This document shows positions 1-9,444 of a stretch of DNA of 64,000 bases, one piece after another. The first letter of the stretch is position 1; each line of letters opens with the position of its first letter. The notes beneath the pieces were generated by a model. It made no database searches. It was not told the origin of the DNA and was given only the letters and a program-made list of their open reading frames with translations. The translations under genes and the position numbers were made by a program. Source of the stretch: Psychrobacter arcticus 273-4 (lineage in GTDB: Bacteria; Pseudomonadota; Gammaproteobacteria; Pseudomonadales; Moraxellaceae); contig NC_007204.1 in the NCBI RefSeq assembly GCF_000012305.1, forward strand, positions 310,001-374,000. Reading direction: 5' to 3'.

Positions 1-1529
1 TTATAACCAAGCTCGCTATGTTCTTGCAGCTGAGTGTCGGTAATACGCTCATAGCTTGATGGTGCAAAGCCATCACGGTTAAAGTGAAGTTTGAAGTTTG
101 GTGATTCTAGATGCGCATGCGGTAAAATGGTGATACGCGTACCACTGTCTTGTTCAAGGTAGACCAAGCTGTCGCGTTTCTCATTCAACAAGAACGCTGC
201 GATATCAGTCGGTACTTCTGCTTGTACTTCACCTTGACGCTCTTTTAGCGCAATTTGTTCAATCTGACGCATAATTGATAACGATAATGAACGCAGGTCA
301 CGAATCATGCCATTGCCATGACAGCGTGGGCAAATATAGCCGGTTGACTCTTCTAGCGATGGACGTAGGCGCTGACGGCTCATTTCCATCAAACCAAACT
401 TAGAAATGTCACCAAATTGCACGCGGGCACGGTCATATTTGGTGGCATCAATCAGACGTTTTTCAACTTCTTTTTGATGCTTGTTGTCATTCATATCAAT
501 AAAATCAATGACAATTAAACCGCCCATATCACGCAGGCGTAATTGACGGGCAATCTCATCGGCTGCTTCTAGGTTGGTATGGTAAGCGGTTTCAGCAACG
601 TCTGAACCTTTAGTTGATTTGGCGGAGTTGATATCGATAGATACCAAGGCTTCAGTTTGATCGATAACGATTGAGCCACCTGATGGTAGACGCACTTCGC
701 GCTGATAAGCCGTTTCAATCTGCTTTTCGATATTAAAGCGCGAAAACATCGGCTCATAATCGGTATATTTACGCAGTTTTTCAGCCTGTTTTGGCATAAC
801 GGCATCGATAAAGCCCGCTGCTTCAATATAAGCGTTTTCGTTATCAATCCAAATCTCAGCGATATCGTCACGTAAATAGTCACGGACAGCACGCGTAACA
901 ACGCCTGCTTCTTGATGAACTAAGCGCGGTGATGGGTATTTTTGGTTTTGTTCTTGGATGGCTTGCCAGATGTTTAGCAAATGATTTAAATCGTGCTGCA
1001 AGTCTTCCTGCGTTTTACCGATACCAGCAGTACGAATGATAACACTCATGCCTTTTGGTAAATCTAAGCTGCCAAGCATGCGCTTCATATCTTCGCGCAG
1101 TTTACCTGAGATTTGACGAGAGATGCCGCCACCGCGAGGATTATTTGGCATTAATACCAGATAACGTCCTGCTAATGACACATAAGTTGAAAGCGCAGCG
1201 CCTTTATTGCCGCGTTCCTCTTTTTCAACCTGGACGATGAGCTCGTCACCTTCTTTGATCAGTTTTTTGATGTTTTCATCACGTGGATTGCCACTCAAAT
1301 ATTCGGCAGAAATTTCACGAATCGGCAAAAAACCTTGGCGCTGTGAGCCATATTCGACAAATACCGCTTCAAGCGATGGCTCGACACGGGTCACATGACC
1401 TTTATAGATGTTGGATTTTTTTTGTTCGCGGGTACGGTTTTCAAGATCGAAATCGTACAGATGATTGCCGTTACAAAGGGCAACACGAATCTCTTCGTTT
1501 TGAGTGGCGTTGATTAAAATGCGTTTCAT
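1..1529 (-). CDS. rne: Ribonuclease E, N-terminal catalytic part (cut by window edge)
   Basis: RNase E is the endoribonuclease that initiates mRNA decay and processes rRNA and tRNA precursors, usually as the core of the degradosome. Reading leftwards from an ATG at 1529, the protein begins MKRILINATQ, as RNase E does, followed by an S1 RNA-binding domain (KSNIYKGHVTRVEPSLEAVF). Further on are the catalytic-core signatures: the DNase I-like segment with SIDINSAKSTKG and DMGGLIVIDFIDM, and the zinc-link CPRCHGNG. About 510 residues are visible with no stop, so the C-terminal degradosome scaffold lies outside the window. It is divergent from rluC, the arrangement known in E. coli, with a 1.2-kb spacer that probably contains a long rne leader. 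RNase G is the alternative, but the N-terminus fits RNase E better. Confidence 0.93.
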   Translation of the reverse strand, partial: MKRILINATQNEEIRVALCNGNHLYDFDLENRTREQKKSNIYKGHVTRVEPSLEAVFVEYGSQRQGFLPIREISAEYLSGNPRDENIKKLIKEGDELIVQVEKEERGNKGAALSTYVSLAGRYLVLMPNNPRGGGISRQISGKLREDMKRMLGSLDLPKGMSVIIRTAGIGKTQEDLQHDLNHLLNIWQAIQEQNQKYPSPRLVHQEAGVVTRAVRDYLRDDIAEIWIDNENAYIEAAGFIDAVMPKQAEKLRKYTDYEPMFSRFNIEKQIETAYQREVRLPSGGSIVIDQTEALVSIDINSAKSTKGSDVAETAYHTNLEAADEIARQLRLRDMGGLIVIDFIDMNDNKHQKEVEKRLIDATKYDRARVQFGDISKFGLMEMSRQRLRPSLEESTGYICPRCHGNGMIRDLRSLSLSIMRQIEQIALKERQGEVQAEVPTDIAAFLLNEKRDSLVYLEQDSGTRITILPHAHLESPNFKLHFNRDGFAPSSYERITDTQLQEHSELGY

Positions 1530-2727
1530 AATAGTATCCTATGAGTACGCACAACAACAACGAGACAGGCTTTAGGGCAAAGTGGCAAGCGCTGCTAATA
1601 ACAAAATTAGCGTGAGCAGATATAAATTAACGAGAGAACATAAAGCATGGCGTTACTAAAGCGCAGAAACGCTTTTCAAAAGCTTTACTATAAACCAGTG
1701 GCAATAACGTCAATATAGAAGGCATAGAGTGTAAGGCTATTGCATATCTATATTTTAATATAAGCAGGCTTGTTATAGCGATTAATGCATCAGCAGGTTA
1801 GTGAACGTTTATTATCAGTATTTTGAACCATGTTGATGGTCAGCGCACTTTGTAATAGCGGCGCATGGTTACTGATATATAAAAGCATTCCTGATACCAA
1901 AAAAGCATCGTGCTGTCACAGTTAATCAATCAAGGTCTAGCAATCATATCGCTGTCGACTATATAAAATAGCAATGTATAAATTACAGTCCAGCGGTTAT
2001 CCATTTAGGTCAAGCAATTGGTCATTCTTTATTTATCGTTCTTTTGTATATAACGTTAATAATATCTTGGGTGTCTTAAAGCGAGTTCTTGCTGCGTTAG
2101 TCATCAGCGGGGCGTACTTGGCAAACAGAATAAATGACCGGCTTATCGGCACGGTGTCTCATATTTATCCTACTTATCGTCCTCTGTTTGACCGCCAATA
2201 CTCAGGCAGTTATCGAGATACATAGTGTTGATTCTCGATTGCGCTCTTAACGACCCATACTTGCTCAACTGCACGCGGCTAAAGGACTGTTAGACGATAA
2301 ATCATCACATCAAGTCATTATTATGCGGGTAGTGAGTAGAGGGTATATGGTTATCACTTAATAAAGGGGCTTTTGCCACATTCATCAAGCAATGCTATCT
2401 ATTGTCACAATATTCTGGAAGAAATGCTTTGTAAGAATAAATAGTTTTTACTAAAAAATAATTTTGTACTGATAAATATCAGTCATCTTCTTACAATTCG
2501 TTGGGTATTATAAGGCATATCTATGCTCATAACACCCTTAAAATTAGATGAAACACCGAGTTTGCACAGGATATCTAGCTTAATCAGTCTTGCTTAAAAG
2601 TAATCAGCAAGCAGTAAAATCGCGATATGCTACCAAAAACAACAATGAATTATTGTTTCAGCCTCTGCTTAATTGGCGCTCAACATGCTAAACTATAGCA
2701 AATCTTTGTGTAAATACCTAACTAAAA
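1530..2727. other. Long rne-rluC intergenic region, no gene recognised
   Basis: This 1.2-kb AT-rich spacer separates divergent rne and rluC. The longest open frame (83 codons at 1974-2225) resembles no family I know and has no clear ribosome binding site, so I do not call it. Near the rne side, about 1659-1686, short inverted repeats (AAAGCGCAGAAACGCTTT, then AAAAGCTTT) could form hairpins in an rne leader. In E. coli the rne 5' UTR is long and mediates autoregulation; that the same holds here is inference. Confidence 0.5.
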
Positions 2728-3759
2728 ATGACGAACTCAAAAATGACAAAAGACGAACCTATCCACGAAGCGCCAGCTATCTTTAATAGCAAAACGCGTC
2801 CACAAAGTGCTGACGATGAGATTAGCAACTTCGGCAAGGTCAATTACCTTGAAGTCACGCGTCATCAGCATGACCAGCGCTTGGATAACTTTTTGCTTAA
2901 TCGCCTAAAAGGTTTGCCAAAACCGCATATCTATAAAATGATTCGCTCAGATGAGATACGAGTCAATAATAAGCGCTGCAAAGCTCATGACAGAGTGCAG
3001 CGTGAAGACGTGGTACGTATTGCACCAGTGGTACTTGCCACTCGCGAAAAACCTATCATCAGCACCGAATTTGCCAAAAGCTTATTGGCACGTGTGGTCT
3101 ACGAAGATGAAGGCTTGATAGTGCTCAATAAACCATCAGGTATTGCGGTTCATGGCGGTAGTGGTCTTGATTTTGGCGTTATTGAAGCCATGCGTGAAGT
3201 CACAGGCAAGAAGTATCTAGAGCTTGTGCACCGTATCGATAAAGACACTTCAGGGCTTTTGATGATCTCTAAAAAACGCTCTGCGCTTAAAGTATTGCAG
3301 CAGCATCTGGTCGACAAAACCATTCAAAAGCATTATTTATGTATTGCAAAAGGTCAGCCTGCGCTTAACGAGCAACGTATCGATGCGCCATTACTGCGTT
3401 ACACGCTTGCAAGCGGTGAGCGCCGCGTTAAAGTAGATGCCCAAGATCCGCAAACCAAAGAGAGTCAGACTGATATCGTCGTTCATGGTCGTTTCACGAT
3501 TGCTGAGCAGCCAGTCAGTTTGATTGAGGCCAAGCCGCTCACTGGACGTACCCATCAAATCCGTGTGCATTTGGCACATATTGGTCATGCTATTTTAGGG
3601 GATAACAAATACCATGTGCATGACAAATCTGGCGTTCATCGTCTGTGCTTACATGCGTGGCGCTTAGATATTCCAGGTTATGATACCATCACTGCGCCTT
3701 TACCAGACGAGATGCTCGATTGGATGCCAGAAGAGATTAAGAGTCAGCTGCCTAAATAA
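2728..3759 (+). CDS. rluC: 23S rRNA pseudouridine synthase RluC
   Basis: RluC isomerises uridines 955, 2504 and 2580 (E. coli numbering) of 23S rRNA to pseudouridine. The 343-residue protein has an N-terminal S4 RNA-binding domain (about residues 48-100, with RLDNFLLNRL) and an RluA-family catalytic domain. The catalytic motif HRIDKDTSGLL is at residues 168-178, giving D171 as the nucleophile, and the RTHQIRVHLAHIGHAILGD motif follows. Length and order match RluC. The divergent position to rne supports RluC over RluD or RluA. The start is uncertain: ATGs at 2728 and 2743 are both possible and neither has a strong Shine-Dalgarno. Confidence 0.92.
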   Translation: MTNSKMTKDEPIHEAPAIFNSKTRPQSADDEISNFGKVNYLEVTRHQHDQRLDNFLLNRLKGLPKPHIYKMIRSDEIRVNNKRCKAHDRVQREDVVRIAPVVLATREKPIISTEFAKSLLARVVYEDEGLIVLNKPSGIAVHGGSGLDFGVIEAMREVTGKKYLELVHRIDKDTSGLLMISKKRSALKVLQQHLVDKTIQKHYLCIAKGQPALNEQRIDAPLLRYTLASGERRVKVDAQDPQTKESQTDIVVHGRFTIAEQPVSLIEAKPLTGRTHQIRVHLAHIGHAILGDNKYHVHDKSGVHRLCLHAWRLDIPGYDTITAPLPDEMLDWMPEEIKSQLPK

Positions 3760-3814
3760 GCGGCTGCTTAAACAAGCTTTATATTAGATGCCGTCTAGAT
3801 TAAGCATCAATCAC

Positions 3815-3857
3815 AAACGTCACGCTGGCTTATGAATAATAAGTCGCCGTGACGTTT
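3815..3857. repeat. Inverted repeat between rluC and the HAD gene
   Basis: AAACGTCACG at 3815-3824 pairs perfectly with CGTGACGTTT at 3848-3857. An inner CTTAT/ATAAG pairing extends the stem. It could be an rluC terminator, although the following T run is short, or a structure in the leader of the next gene, whose start is about 43 bp downstream. Confidence 0.5.
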
Positions 3858-3899
3858 TGTTATCTGCCATTGATTATCATTATTTGTGAAGGTCTATTT

Positions 3900-4607
3900 A
3901 TGAGCCAACTCGCTACAACGAAAGTCCCTGCTAAGACCTGCCAATTAGCTGACCAACACCATTTAGCAGATAAAACATTAATCATATTTGATTGGGATGG
4001 CACCTTGATGGACTCTATTGGCTTGATTGTTGAGTCTATGCATATAGCTGGCAAGGCACATGGTTTTACAACGACCGATAAAGCGGTAAAAGATATTATC
4101 GGGTTAAGTTTAATGAAGGGTATTGAGCTTTTATATCCGCAGGCGAGCGCTGAGCAAAAGCTGCTCATTCAGCAAAGTTATGCGGATTATTATATTGCTA
4201 ACAGCCAGCGTACACCGTTTTTTGCGCCGATAGAAAATATGCTACAAACCTTGCAGCAGCAAAATCGTAGGCTTGCGGTCGCCACAGGCAAAAAACGTAA
4301 GGGTTTAGATCGTGTCTTGGATGCCTCTGATAGCCATCATTATTTTGTTATGACGCGCTGTGCTGATGAAGCAGGCTCCAAACCTGACCCTCAAATGCTG
4401 ACGGATATTTTGCAATGTACCGAGCAGCAAGTCTCTGATGCCGTATTTATCGGTGATAGCATTTATGATATTCAGATGGCAAACAGTCTGGGCATGACCA
4501 GTATTGCAGTTAATTATGGTACCGCTAGCAGCGACGAACTTGCCGCACAGCAGCCCACTTATCAGGTCGACACGCCACAAGCATTGGCTGAGCTATTATG
4601 TGCTTAA
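3900..4607 (+). CDS. HAD-superfamily phosphatase, phosphoglycolate-phosphatase-like
   Basis: Predicted cytoplasmic HAD subfamily IA phosphatase of 235 residues; the substrate cannot be read from sequence. Motif I is DWDGTLMDS, with D31 as nucleophile and D33 as acid/base. Motif II is ATGKKRKG (T129), the motif III lysine is K161 in GSKPDP, and motif IV is GDSIYD (D186, D190). A helical cap lies between motifs I and II. I chose the ATG at 3900 over an in-frame start at 3849 because GAAGG precedes it at good spacing and the upstream residues are not HAD-like. It follows rluC on the same strand, a neighbourhood known from other Gammaproteobacteria, and ends at a strong bidirectional terminator. 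Confidence 0.85.
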   Translation: MSQLATTKVPAKTCQLADQHHLADKTLIIFDWDGTLMDSIGLIVESMHIAGKAHGFTTTDKAVKDIIGLSLMKGIELLYPQASAEQKLLIQQSYADYYIANSQRTPFFAPIENMLQTLQQQNRRLAVATGKKRKGLDRVLDASDSHHYFVMTRCADEAGSKPDPQMLTDILQCTEQQVSDAVFIGDSIYDIQMANSLGMTSIAVNYGTASSDELAAQQPTYQVDTPQALAELLCA

Positions 4608-4641
4608 ATAAAATCCTTTTAAGTGATAAAAAGTGATAATA

Positions 4642-4679
4642 AAAAAGGGCTTATCGATAATAACGATAAGCCCTTTTTT
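4642..4679. terminator. Bidirectional terminator between HAD gene and engB
   Basis: A near-perfect stem (AAGGGCTTATCG / CGATAAGCCCTT) with an ATAATAA loop is flanked by A and T runs. It can serve both convergent genes. Confidence 0.9.
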
Positions 4680-4696
4680 ATTGAAGACTATGAGAG

Positions 4697-5482
4697 CTAT
4701 TTACTTTCTTTTTGAGCACTATCTTTTAGGTTTTTGTCTTTTTGGACCGCATCCTTTTCGATTGCGTCTTCTAGCTCAGAGCCTTCTAGTAATGCGAAAG
4801 AAGATTCAATAATTTTGTTTGCTTCGAGCTGATACTCATACCAGTTGCCCATAACGCCTGCTAATTCATCAAGACCTTCTTTTCTTAATGCTGAAAATAG
4901 CTGAATACTACAGTTCAAACCCAGTTGCTTCAGTCTTTTACGGGTATTAAGTAGAGCATTTTTAGAGGCACCATATTTCAGCTTATCTGCTTTGGTTAAT
5001 AAGATATGAACTGGCAGCTCACCATCTTTTGCCCAACGTAGCATTTGCTCATCAAAAAATTTCAATGGATGACGGATATCAGTCATCAGCACCAGACCTG
5101 CAAGGCTTGAGCGTGACACCAAATACTCTTCTAGCTCAACCTGCCATTCTTTTTTCATCTCAAGCGGCACGGCTGCATAGCCATAACCTGGCAAATCCAC
5201 CAAACGCCTATCGGCATCACCAACATTAAAAAAGTTAATCATCTGCGTACGACCAGGCGTTTTAGATGAGCGTGCCAATTGGCGCTGGTTGGTAAGCGCA
5301 TTGATGGCAGAAGACTTGCCAGCGTTTGAGCGACCAGCAAATGCCACTTCTAACCCTATATCTGCAGGACAAAGGCGAAAGGTCGGCGCTGACATCATAA
5401 ATTCAGTTTGCTGAATGCGTTGACGGGCTTTGGTATTAAAATCCGCATGTTGCGCGGCGACATCATTGAACGGGGTACTCAT
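4697..5482 (-). CDS. engB: Ribosome-biogenesis GTPase EngB/YsxC (YihA)
   Basis: EngB is an essential GTPase in 50S subunit assembly. The 261-residue product has the Ras-like motifs in order: G1 GRSNAGKS (residues 50-57), G3 DLPGYGYA (96-103), G4 TKAD (163-166) and a G5-like SAL segment. I placed the start at 5482 ([10 protein letters not shown]). A longer frame to 5605 would add 41 residues of AT-rich, non-conserved sequence. The last 45 residues or so form a Lys/Asp/Glu-rich tail longer than in typical EngB proteins. The neighbouring c5- and c4-type cytochromes, on the opposite strand, recall the engB-cytochrome neighbourhood of Pseudomonas. Confidence 0.93.
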   Translation of the reverse strand: MSTPFNDVAAQHADFNTKARQRIQQTEFMMSAPTFRLCPADIGLEVAFAGRSNAGKSSAINALTNQRQLARSSKTPGRTQMINFFNVGDADRRLVDLPGYGYAAVPLEMKKEWQVELEEYLVSRSSLAGLVLMTDIRHPLKFFDEQMLRWAKDGELPVHILLTKADKLKYGASKNALLNTRKRLKQLGLNCSIQLFSALRKEGLDELAGVMGNWYEYQLEANKIIESSFALLEGSELEDAIEKDAVQKDKNLKDSAQKESK

Positions 5483-5849
5483 AAATGACTCATTACGGTT
5501 AAAATTTAGATACTTAAAATTTAGATACAATAGTAAAAAATTTGCATTTGCTCGGTCAATAGCACAGCCTCTTTGGCTACTAATAACCAACAACCAATCT
5601 TTCATAAAATAAGGGTTTTAAATTATTGACTATTCTATACTATTAATGCGCTTAGTTATTGAAATAACGACTATTAGCCGCATATTAATTACATTAGAGG
5701 CGTAAAATAAAGCAGCATTAAGCTATTGTTTAGGTCTTTATCAAGCAGTATTAATAAAGTTAAACGATATTCATATATATAAATTTGACATATATTGTTA
5801 CAATATCCATGAGAATCGGTTCAATCATAGACGTTAAAGGACAGAAGCA
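5483..5849. other. Divergent intergenic region engB / cytochrome c5
   Basis: AT-rich 367-bp spacer that must carry both promoters. TTGACA occurs at 5785-5790, but I see no well-spaced -10 hexamer. No gene or repeat is recognised here. Confidence 0.4.
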
Positions 5850-6227
5850 ATGAAGAAAATGTCTGGACGAATGAGCCAATGGAGGTATCTGATGTTATCA
5901 ATGACCATGATTTTTGCCAAAAGCAATCGCTTTTTAGTCAGTAGTGTTAGCGCAGTTATCATTAGTGCGGCAATGATAACTGGTGCAGAGGCGGCTAATA
6001 TTGCAACGACCTATAATGAGTCCTGCGCTGCCTGTCACGACAGCGGTGCCTTGAATGCGATTAAAAAAGGCGATAGTGTTAAATGGCAGCAGCTGATAAA
6101 ACAAAAAGGCATGTCCGCACTTATTAGTTCGGTTAAAAATGGTATGATTCAGATGCCGGCGGGTGGATTGTGCGAAGCGTGTAGCAATGATGATTATCGC
6201 AAGCTGATTGAGTATATGAGCAAATAA
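5850..6227 (+). CDS. Cytochrome c5-like monohaem protein
   Basis: Small periplasmic electron carrier of 125 residues. An N-terminal signal or anchor segment (about residues 28-49, ending AEAA) precedes the mature part. The single haem site is CAACH (C59, C62, H63), and M102 in IQMPAGG is the likely sixth ligand. C108 and C111 after it match the disulphide pair typical of cytochrome c5. The ATG at 5850 is preceded by AAAGGA at suitable spacing. The first 25 residues or so before the hydrophobic core are unusually long and polar, so a start at an internal ATG (for example 5892) is possible. Its partners are probably terminal oxidases or the adjacent c4, by family knowledge. Confidence 0.82.
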   Translation: MKKMSGRMSQWRYLMLSMTMIFAKSNRFLVSSVSAVIISAAMITGAEAANIATTYNESCAACHDSGALNAIKKGDSVKWQQLIKQKGMSALISSVKNGMIQMPAGGLCEACSNDDYRKLIEYMSK

Positions 6228-6280
6228 GTCGTTATTTATCTATTAAATTTTTATTGGGTATCTGCTAAAACACATAAATA

Positions 6281-6313
6281 AGGCGCAGGGGTCTAGAACC
6301 TTTTGCGCTTTTT
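6281..6313 (+). terminator. Probable terminator of the cytochrome c5 gene
   Basis: GGCGCA pairs with TGCGCTT around a partly paired interior, followed by a T run. The stem is imperfect. Confidence 0.5.
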
Positions 6314-6569
6314 GTCCTTTATAACACAGGGACTGAGTCAGTGAATAGAAAAACTACCCAATGCTACGATTAAGTAGGCAAATAGTAAAAAGTCTTGCTA
6401 TAATAATCCAAAATAAACCCTGATATTAGTAAGTGCTTTCGGGCTGCTTGTGAAAAAGACGATAGAATATACGACTTAGCGACTGAATAATGGCTCTGTG
6501 AATATAACGCGTCTAAATAATGCAACCACTCTAAACAATGCTTACATCGAGTTAGTAGGATTTGTATCA

Positions 6570-7238
6570 ATGAAAAAGTTAATCGCTGCCGCCAGCTTAT
6601 GTGTTGCAAGTTTCAGCGTACAAGCTGCTATCACTGTTCCTGAATATGATCTTAATGCCGGCAAACAAATCGCAGAAACCGTTTGCGCCGCTTGTCATGG
6701 TGTTGATGGTGTGAGCCCTGTGCCAGCCCAGCCAAATCTTGGTGGTCAAAACGTCAAATATTTATATAAGCAGTTGGTCAATTTTAAAGCAGGCTACCGC
6801 AAAAACGGTATCATGCAGTCGCAAGTGGCCAATTTATCTCAGCAAGATTTAGCCAACGTAGCAGGTTATTACTCAAGCCAAAAACCTTGGGGCGTGGCCT
6901 TTGGTAATCCTGCAACCACTCAAGAAGCGACCAAGTTGTTTTTAGGCGGTGATAAGTCGCGCGGTGTCATCGGTTGTGCAGGCTGTCATGGTCCAGACGC
7001 AGCGGGTAACGTATGGGCAGCATTTCCACGTTTAGGTGGACAGCATGCTGAATATATCGCCACTCAACTAAAACTTTTCCGTGCCGCTGGTCGTGTAGAT
7101 GATATCGATAGTGACGATCAAAAGCGTGTCAATGATGGCGCAAAAGAAGGTGAGATGGGCATGATGCAGACCGTTGCTTCTAAATTGTCTGATCGCGATA
7201 TTCGTATCTTGTCAGATTATGTGAGTGCCATTCACTAA
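6570..7238 (+). CDS. Dihaem cytochrome c4
   Basis: Periplasmic dihaem electron carrier that feeds terminal oxidases. The 222-residue precursor starts with a clear signal peptide (MKKLIAAASL, cleavage near SVQA-A). The two c-type haem sites are CAACH (C39, C42, H43) and CAGCH (C136, C139, H140), one in each of two homologous halves; Met residues such as M82 supply sixth ligands. Length and spacing are typical of c4. The start at 6570 gives a correct signal peptide and has AGGA upstream, whereas a longer frame from 6498 would bury the signal. It lies downstream of the c5 gene but behind a likely terminator, so it probably has its own promoter. Confidence 0.92.
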   Translation: MKKLIAAASLCVASFSVQAAITVPEYDLNAGKQIAETVCAACHGVDGVSPVPAQPNLGGQNVKYLYKQLVNFKAGYRKNGIMQSQVANLSQQDLANVAGYYSSQKPWGVAFGNPATTQEATKLFLGGDKSRGVIGCAGCHGPDAAGNVWAAFPRLGGQHAEYIATQLKLFRAAGRVDDIDSDDQKRVNDGAKEGEMGMMQTVASKLSDRDIRILSDYVSAIH

Positions 7239-7314
7239 TCTCAGATAAAGTTGATTTACCTTATTCATAATTTTCGATAAGAGCGTCGCTTGTATTTATT
7301 TTAACTAAGTTATT

Positions 7315-7337
7315 AAACCCCGATTTCGGGGTTTTTT
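7315..7337 (+). terminator. Terminator of cytochrome c4 gene
   Basis: AACCCCG/CGGGGTT stem with an ATTT loop and seven Ts. Confidence 0.9.
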
Positions 7338-7467
7338 TATAACTGTCAGTCCTTATATAATTGCATATCTCTATCCTATATAAATGGTCTGTTAATAGAT
7401 TAATAGCTATTTATACTTAATTAGTATGACTCAATGTTATTCACCTTAAATCGCTTGGATTTAAATT

Positions 7468-8610
7468 ATGATGATTCGCTATGCTTCTTATTTCATTGCA
7501 GCGCTGCTACCATTATTACTCTTTCGCTGGTTTGCACCGGCGTCAATCGGTGAGATTGATTTCTGGTTATTGTGGTTATTAGCCATGGTACTGGTCTCGC
7601 TACCGGTCATTTATGCTGAGATTGCACTGGCTTATCGTAGCGCTGAGGCACCTTTGGCTGGTATGCAAAAGCTCACTCGAGAAGCAGATGCCAGTGCCTT
7701 ATGGCGTGGCTTTGGTTGGCTTGCAGCGCTCGTATCTATAATTATTGCTGCTCTTGTGATATCAGGTGCGAGCACTGGCATATTGACTGCGCTCACAGAA
7801 TTAAATAGCGCACCTGAAGTACCCAGCTTTGCGATTGCTGCAGGTTTGATGGTTATTGCTGCACTGTTGAGTTTACTGGGTGTGAGCCCTTTACCGATTG
7901 GCTTGGGCTTAATGTTAATTGGTTTGATATTTGGAGTCGCCAACGGCTTGCCAAATATTACCTTTGCGATGACCAATATCAGCTTAGGAGAATGGGCACG
8001 AGCAGTTGCACTCGCCTTAGTCAGTGTTGGCGCAGGTACAGGCTTATATTGGTTTGGTCAAAACCGTATAACTAAGCAAGCGGTAACGGCGGTGGGCGTA
8101 GACAATCATCATGCGCAAAATCCCTCTCGCCCGCAGGCGTCAAGCGAATATCGCGCAACCAAGCTTGTGCTACCGATTTGGATATTACAGTTATTGGTCG
8201 GGGTAGTGGCTTTATTTATCAGTGGTATGACGCTACCGCCAATCGGACAGCTACTGTATTGGGCAGGGGTGATTTTTGTCGCCAGTTACTTAATACATTA
8301 TAGTACACAGCAGCTCGCGCATAGGTTTGGTCTGCTGCTAAGTTTGGCAATAACATCCATCATAGCATTGCTATTGGTCGTTGCCATACCGACTGTTTGG
8401 CTAGTCGGCATACTGGTCATTATCAGCAGTATTGCCGTATTATTGTTGTCAGTTTTTGCAGGGTGGCAGATGAAAATCAGTCATTTACGTAAGTCTTTAA
8501 ATTTTGGTAACGAAGCCTTTTATAATTTATGGCGTGTGGCGATACGTTTAATTGTGCCAGTGGCATTGTTATTAGCCTTGATAGGTTGGATGATACAGTG
8601 GTTAAGCTAA
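7468..8610 (+). CDS. Polytopic inner-membrane protein, possibly SNF/NSS transporter-like
   Basis: A 380-residue, very hydrophobic protein with roughly ten predicted transmembrane segments and a polar interruption around residues 205-232. I do not recognise it with certainty. The early segment LVSLPVIYAEIALAYRS followed by APLAG is reminiscent of the first helices of bacterial sodium:neurotransmitter symporters, and the length is compatible with a short member, but the key sodium-site residues cannot be judged by eye. It precedes and overlaps the possible start of the RnfH-family gene, suggesting co-transcription. No strong Shine-Dalgarno is visible; ATGs at 7468 and 7471 are both possible. 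Confidence 0.65.
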   Translation: MMIRYASYFIAALLPLLLFRWFAPASIGEIDFWLLWLLAMVLVSLPVIYAEIALAYRSAEAPLAGMQKLTREADASALWRGFGWLAALVSIIIAALVISGASTGILTALTELNSAPEVPSFAIAAGLMVIAALLSLLGVSPLPIGLGLMLIGLIFGVANGLPNITFAMTNISLGEWARAVALALVSVGAGTGLYWFGQNRITKQAVTAVGVDNHHAQNPSRPQASSEYRATKLVLPIWILQLLVGVVALFISGMTLPPIGQLLYWAGVIFVASYLIHYSTQQLAHRFGLLLSLAITSIIALLLVVAIPTVWLVGILVIISSIAVLLLSVFAGWQMKISHLRKSLNFGNEAFYNLWRVAIRLIVPVALLLALIGWMIQWLS

Positions 8611-9002
8611 TAGTTGATGAGGGTCAAGTTAATAGCCTGAATACTGTTCAGCAAGACAATGTTCAACAAGACAATGTTCCACAAGCTATTATGATAACGG
8701 TATACTTAGCCTATGCGGAAGACGTACAGTGTCAGCATTATCTAACCTTGTCAGTCGCTGATGGCACAACTTTGTATGAAGCATTAAAGCAAGCTGGTTG
8801 GTTAATGCAGTTTGAAGGATTGGCGAGGTGGTGTGATGAGGTAGTTGATGTGGCAGTGCCAACAGCCAAACGTTGGCATGTCGGCGTCTATGCGCAAAAG
8901 CAGCCACTCAGCTATCAGTTGCAGCCTCTTGATCGAATAGAGGTATATAGAAGCTTAAGCGCTGATCCTATGTCTCAGCGCAAAAGTAAATCTCGAGTTT
9001 AA
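8598..9002 (+). CDS. RnfH family (UPF0125) ubiquitin-fold protein
   Basis: Members of this beta-grasp family are small cytoplasmic proteins of unclear role, often encoded beside ratA, bamE and smpB. The conserved part begins at MITVYLAYAEDVQ and ends DRIEVYRSLSADPMSQRKSK, the family's typical (D)RVEIYRPL..DP..RR ending. The start is ambiguous. ATG at 8691 gives the usual length of about 103 residues but has no ribosome binding site. GTG at 8598, inside the end of the upstream gene, has AGGTTGGA before it and adds about 31 residues containing a QQDNV tandem duplication. I list 8598. The convergent bamE gene supports the assignment. Confidence 0.78.
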   Translation: MVKLIVDEGQVNSLNTVQQDNVQQDNVPQAIMITVYLAYAEDVQCQHYLTLSVADGTTLYEALKQAGWLMQFEGLARWCDEVVDVAVPTAKRWHVGVYAQKQPLSYQLQPLDRIEVYRSLSADPMSQRKSKSRV

Positions 9003-9027
9003 TATTTAAAGCTCGCTATCGAAGTGA

Positions 9028-9444
9028 TTATTTAGGAAGGCTCTCTAAGCCTTGAATGCCAGTCACTATGCCATTATTATCAAAGTAAACCTTTAGATGC
9101 TGACTGGCATTTTTGACGTCAGCGATACCTTTGCGGCGAGCTTCAGTCCCTGCTTGATAGTCATAAATATAGTCCCAACGGTTCGGCTCTAGGGTATCTC
9201 TAATTGCTGGGCTACCAAGAATATAAAGCACCTGATTTTGATTCATACCCACTTGTAATTTTTGTGCTTGGGTTTGAGTAATAGGCGTCCCTTGTGGCAA
9301 ATCAATTTTATACACACTTAACAATGAGCAGCCAGACATAGTAACAGCGACACCCAATATGCTGGTAATGACAATCTTGCGTAATGCACTTGCAGAATGA
9401 AACGGACGTAAATTTAGGGTCTTTATCATGGTAAGATGACTCAT
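9028..9444 (-). CDS. bamE: Outer-membrane assembly lipoprotein BamE (SmpA/OmlA)
   Basis: BamE is a lipoprotein subunit of the BAM complex that inserts beta-barrel proteins into the outer membrane. The 138-residue precursor has a hydrophobic signal ending in lipobox MSGC, with C39 lipidated. The SmpA/OmlA fold follows: PQGTPITQTQAQKLQVGM, then QVLYILGSPAIRD and RWDYIYDY, which are the family hallmarks. Starts at 9444 and 9429 are both possible and neither has a good Shine-Dalgarno. It is divergent from fur, a conserved arrangement in gammaproteobacteria. Confidence 0.93.
   Translation of the reverse strand: MSHLTMIKTLNLRPFHSASALRKIVITSILGVAVTMSGCSLLSVYKIDLPQGTPITQTQAQKLQVGMNQNQVLYILGSPAIRDTLEPNRWDYIYDYQAGTEARRKGIADVKNASQHLKVYFDNNGIVTGIQGLESLPK

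Noticed and set aside
1974..2225. 83-codon open frame in the rne-rluC spacer
   Set aside because: No family resemblance, no ribosome binding site, composition of AT-rich non-coding DNA.
3865..3890. TGATTATCATTATTTG, partly like a Fur box, before the HAD gene
   Set aside because: Too few matches to the 19-bp consensus, and the gene has no iron-related role.
5785..5813. TTGACA as -35 box of the cytochrome c5 gene
   Set aside because: No acceptable -10 hexamer at 16-18 bp spacing.
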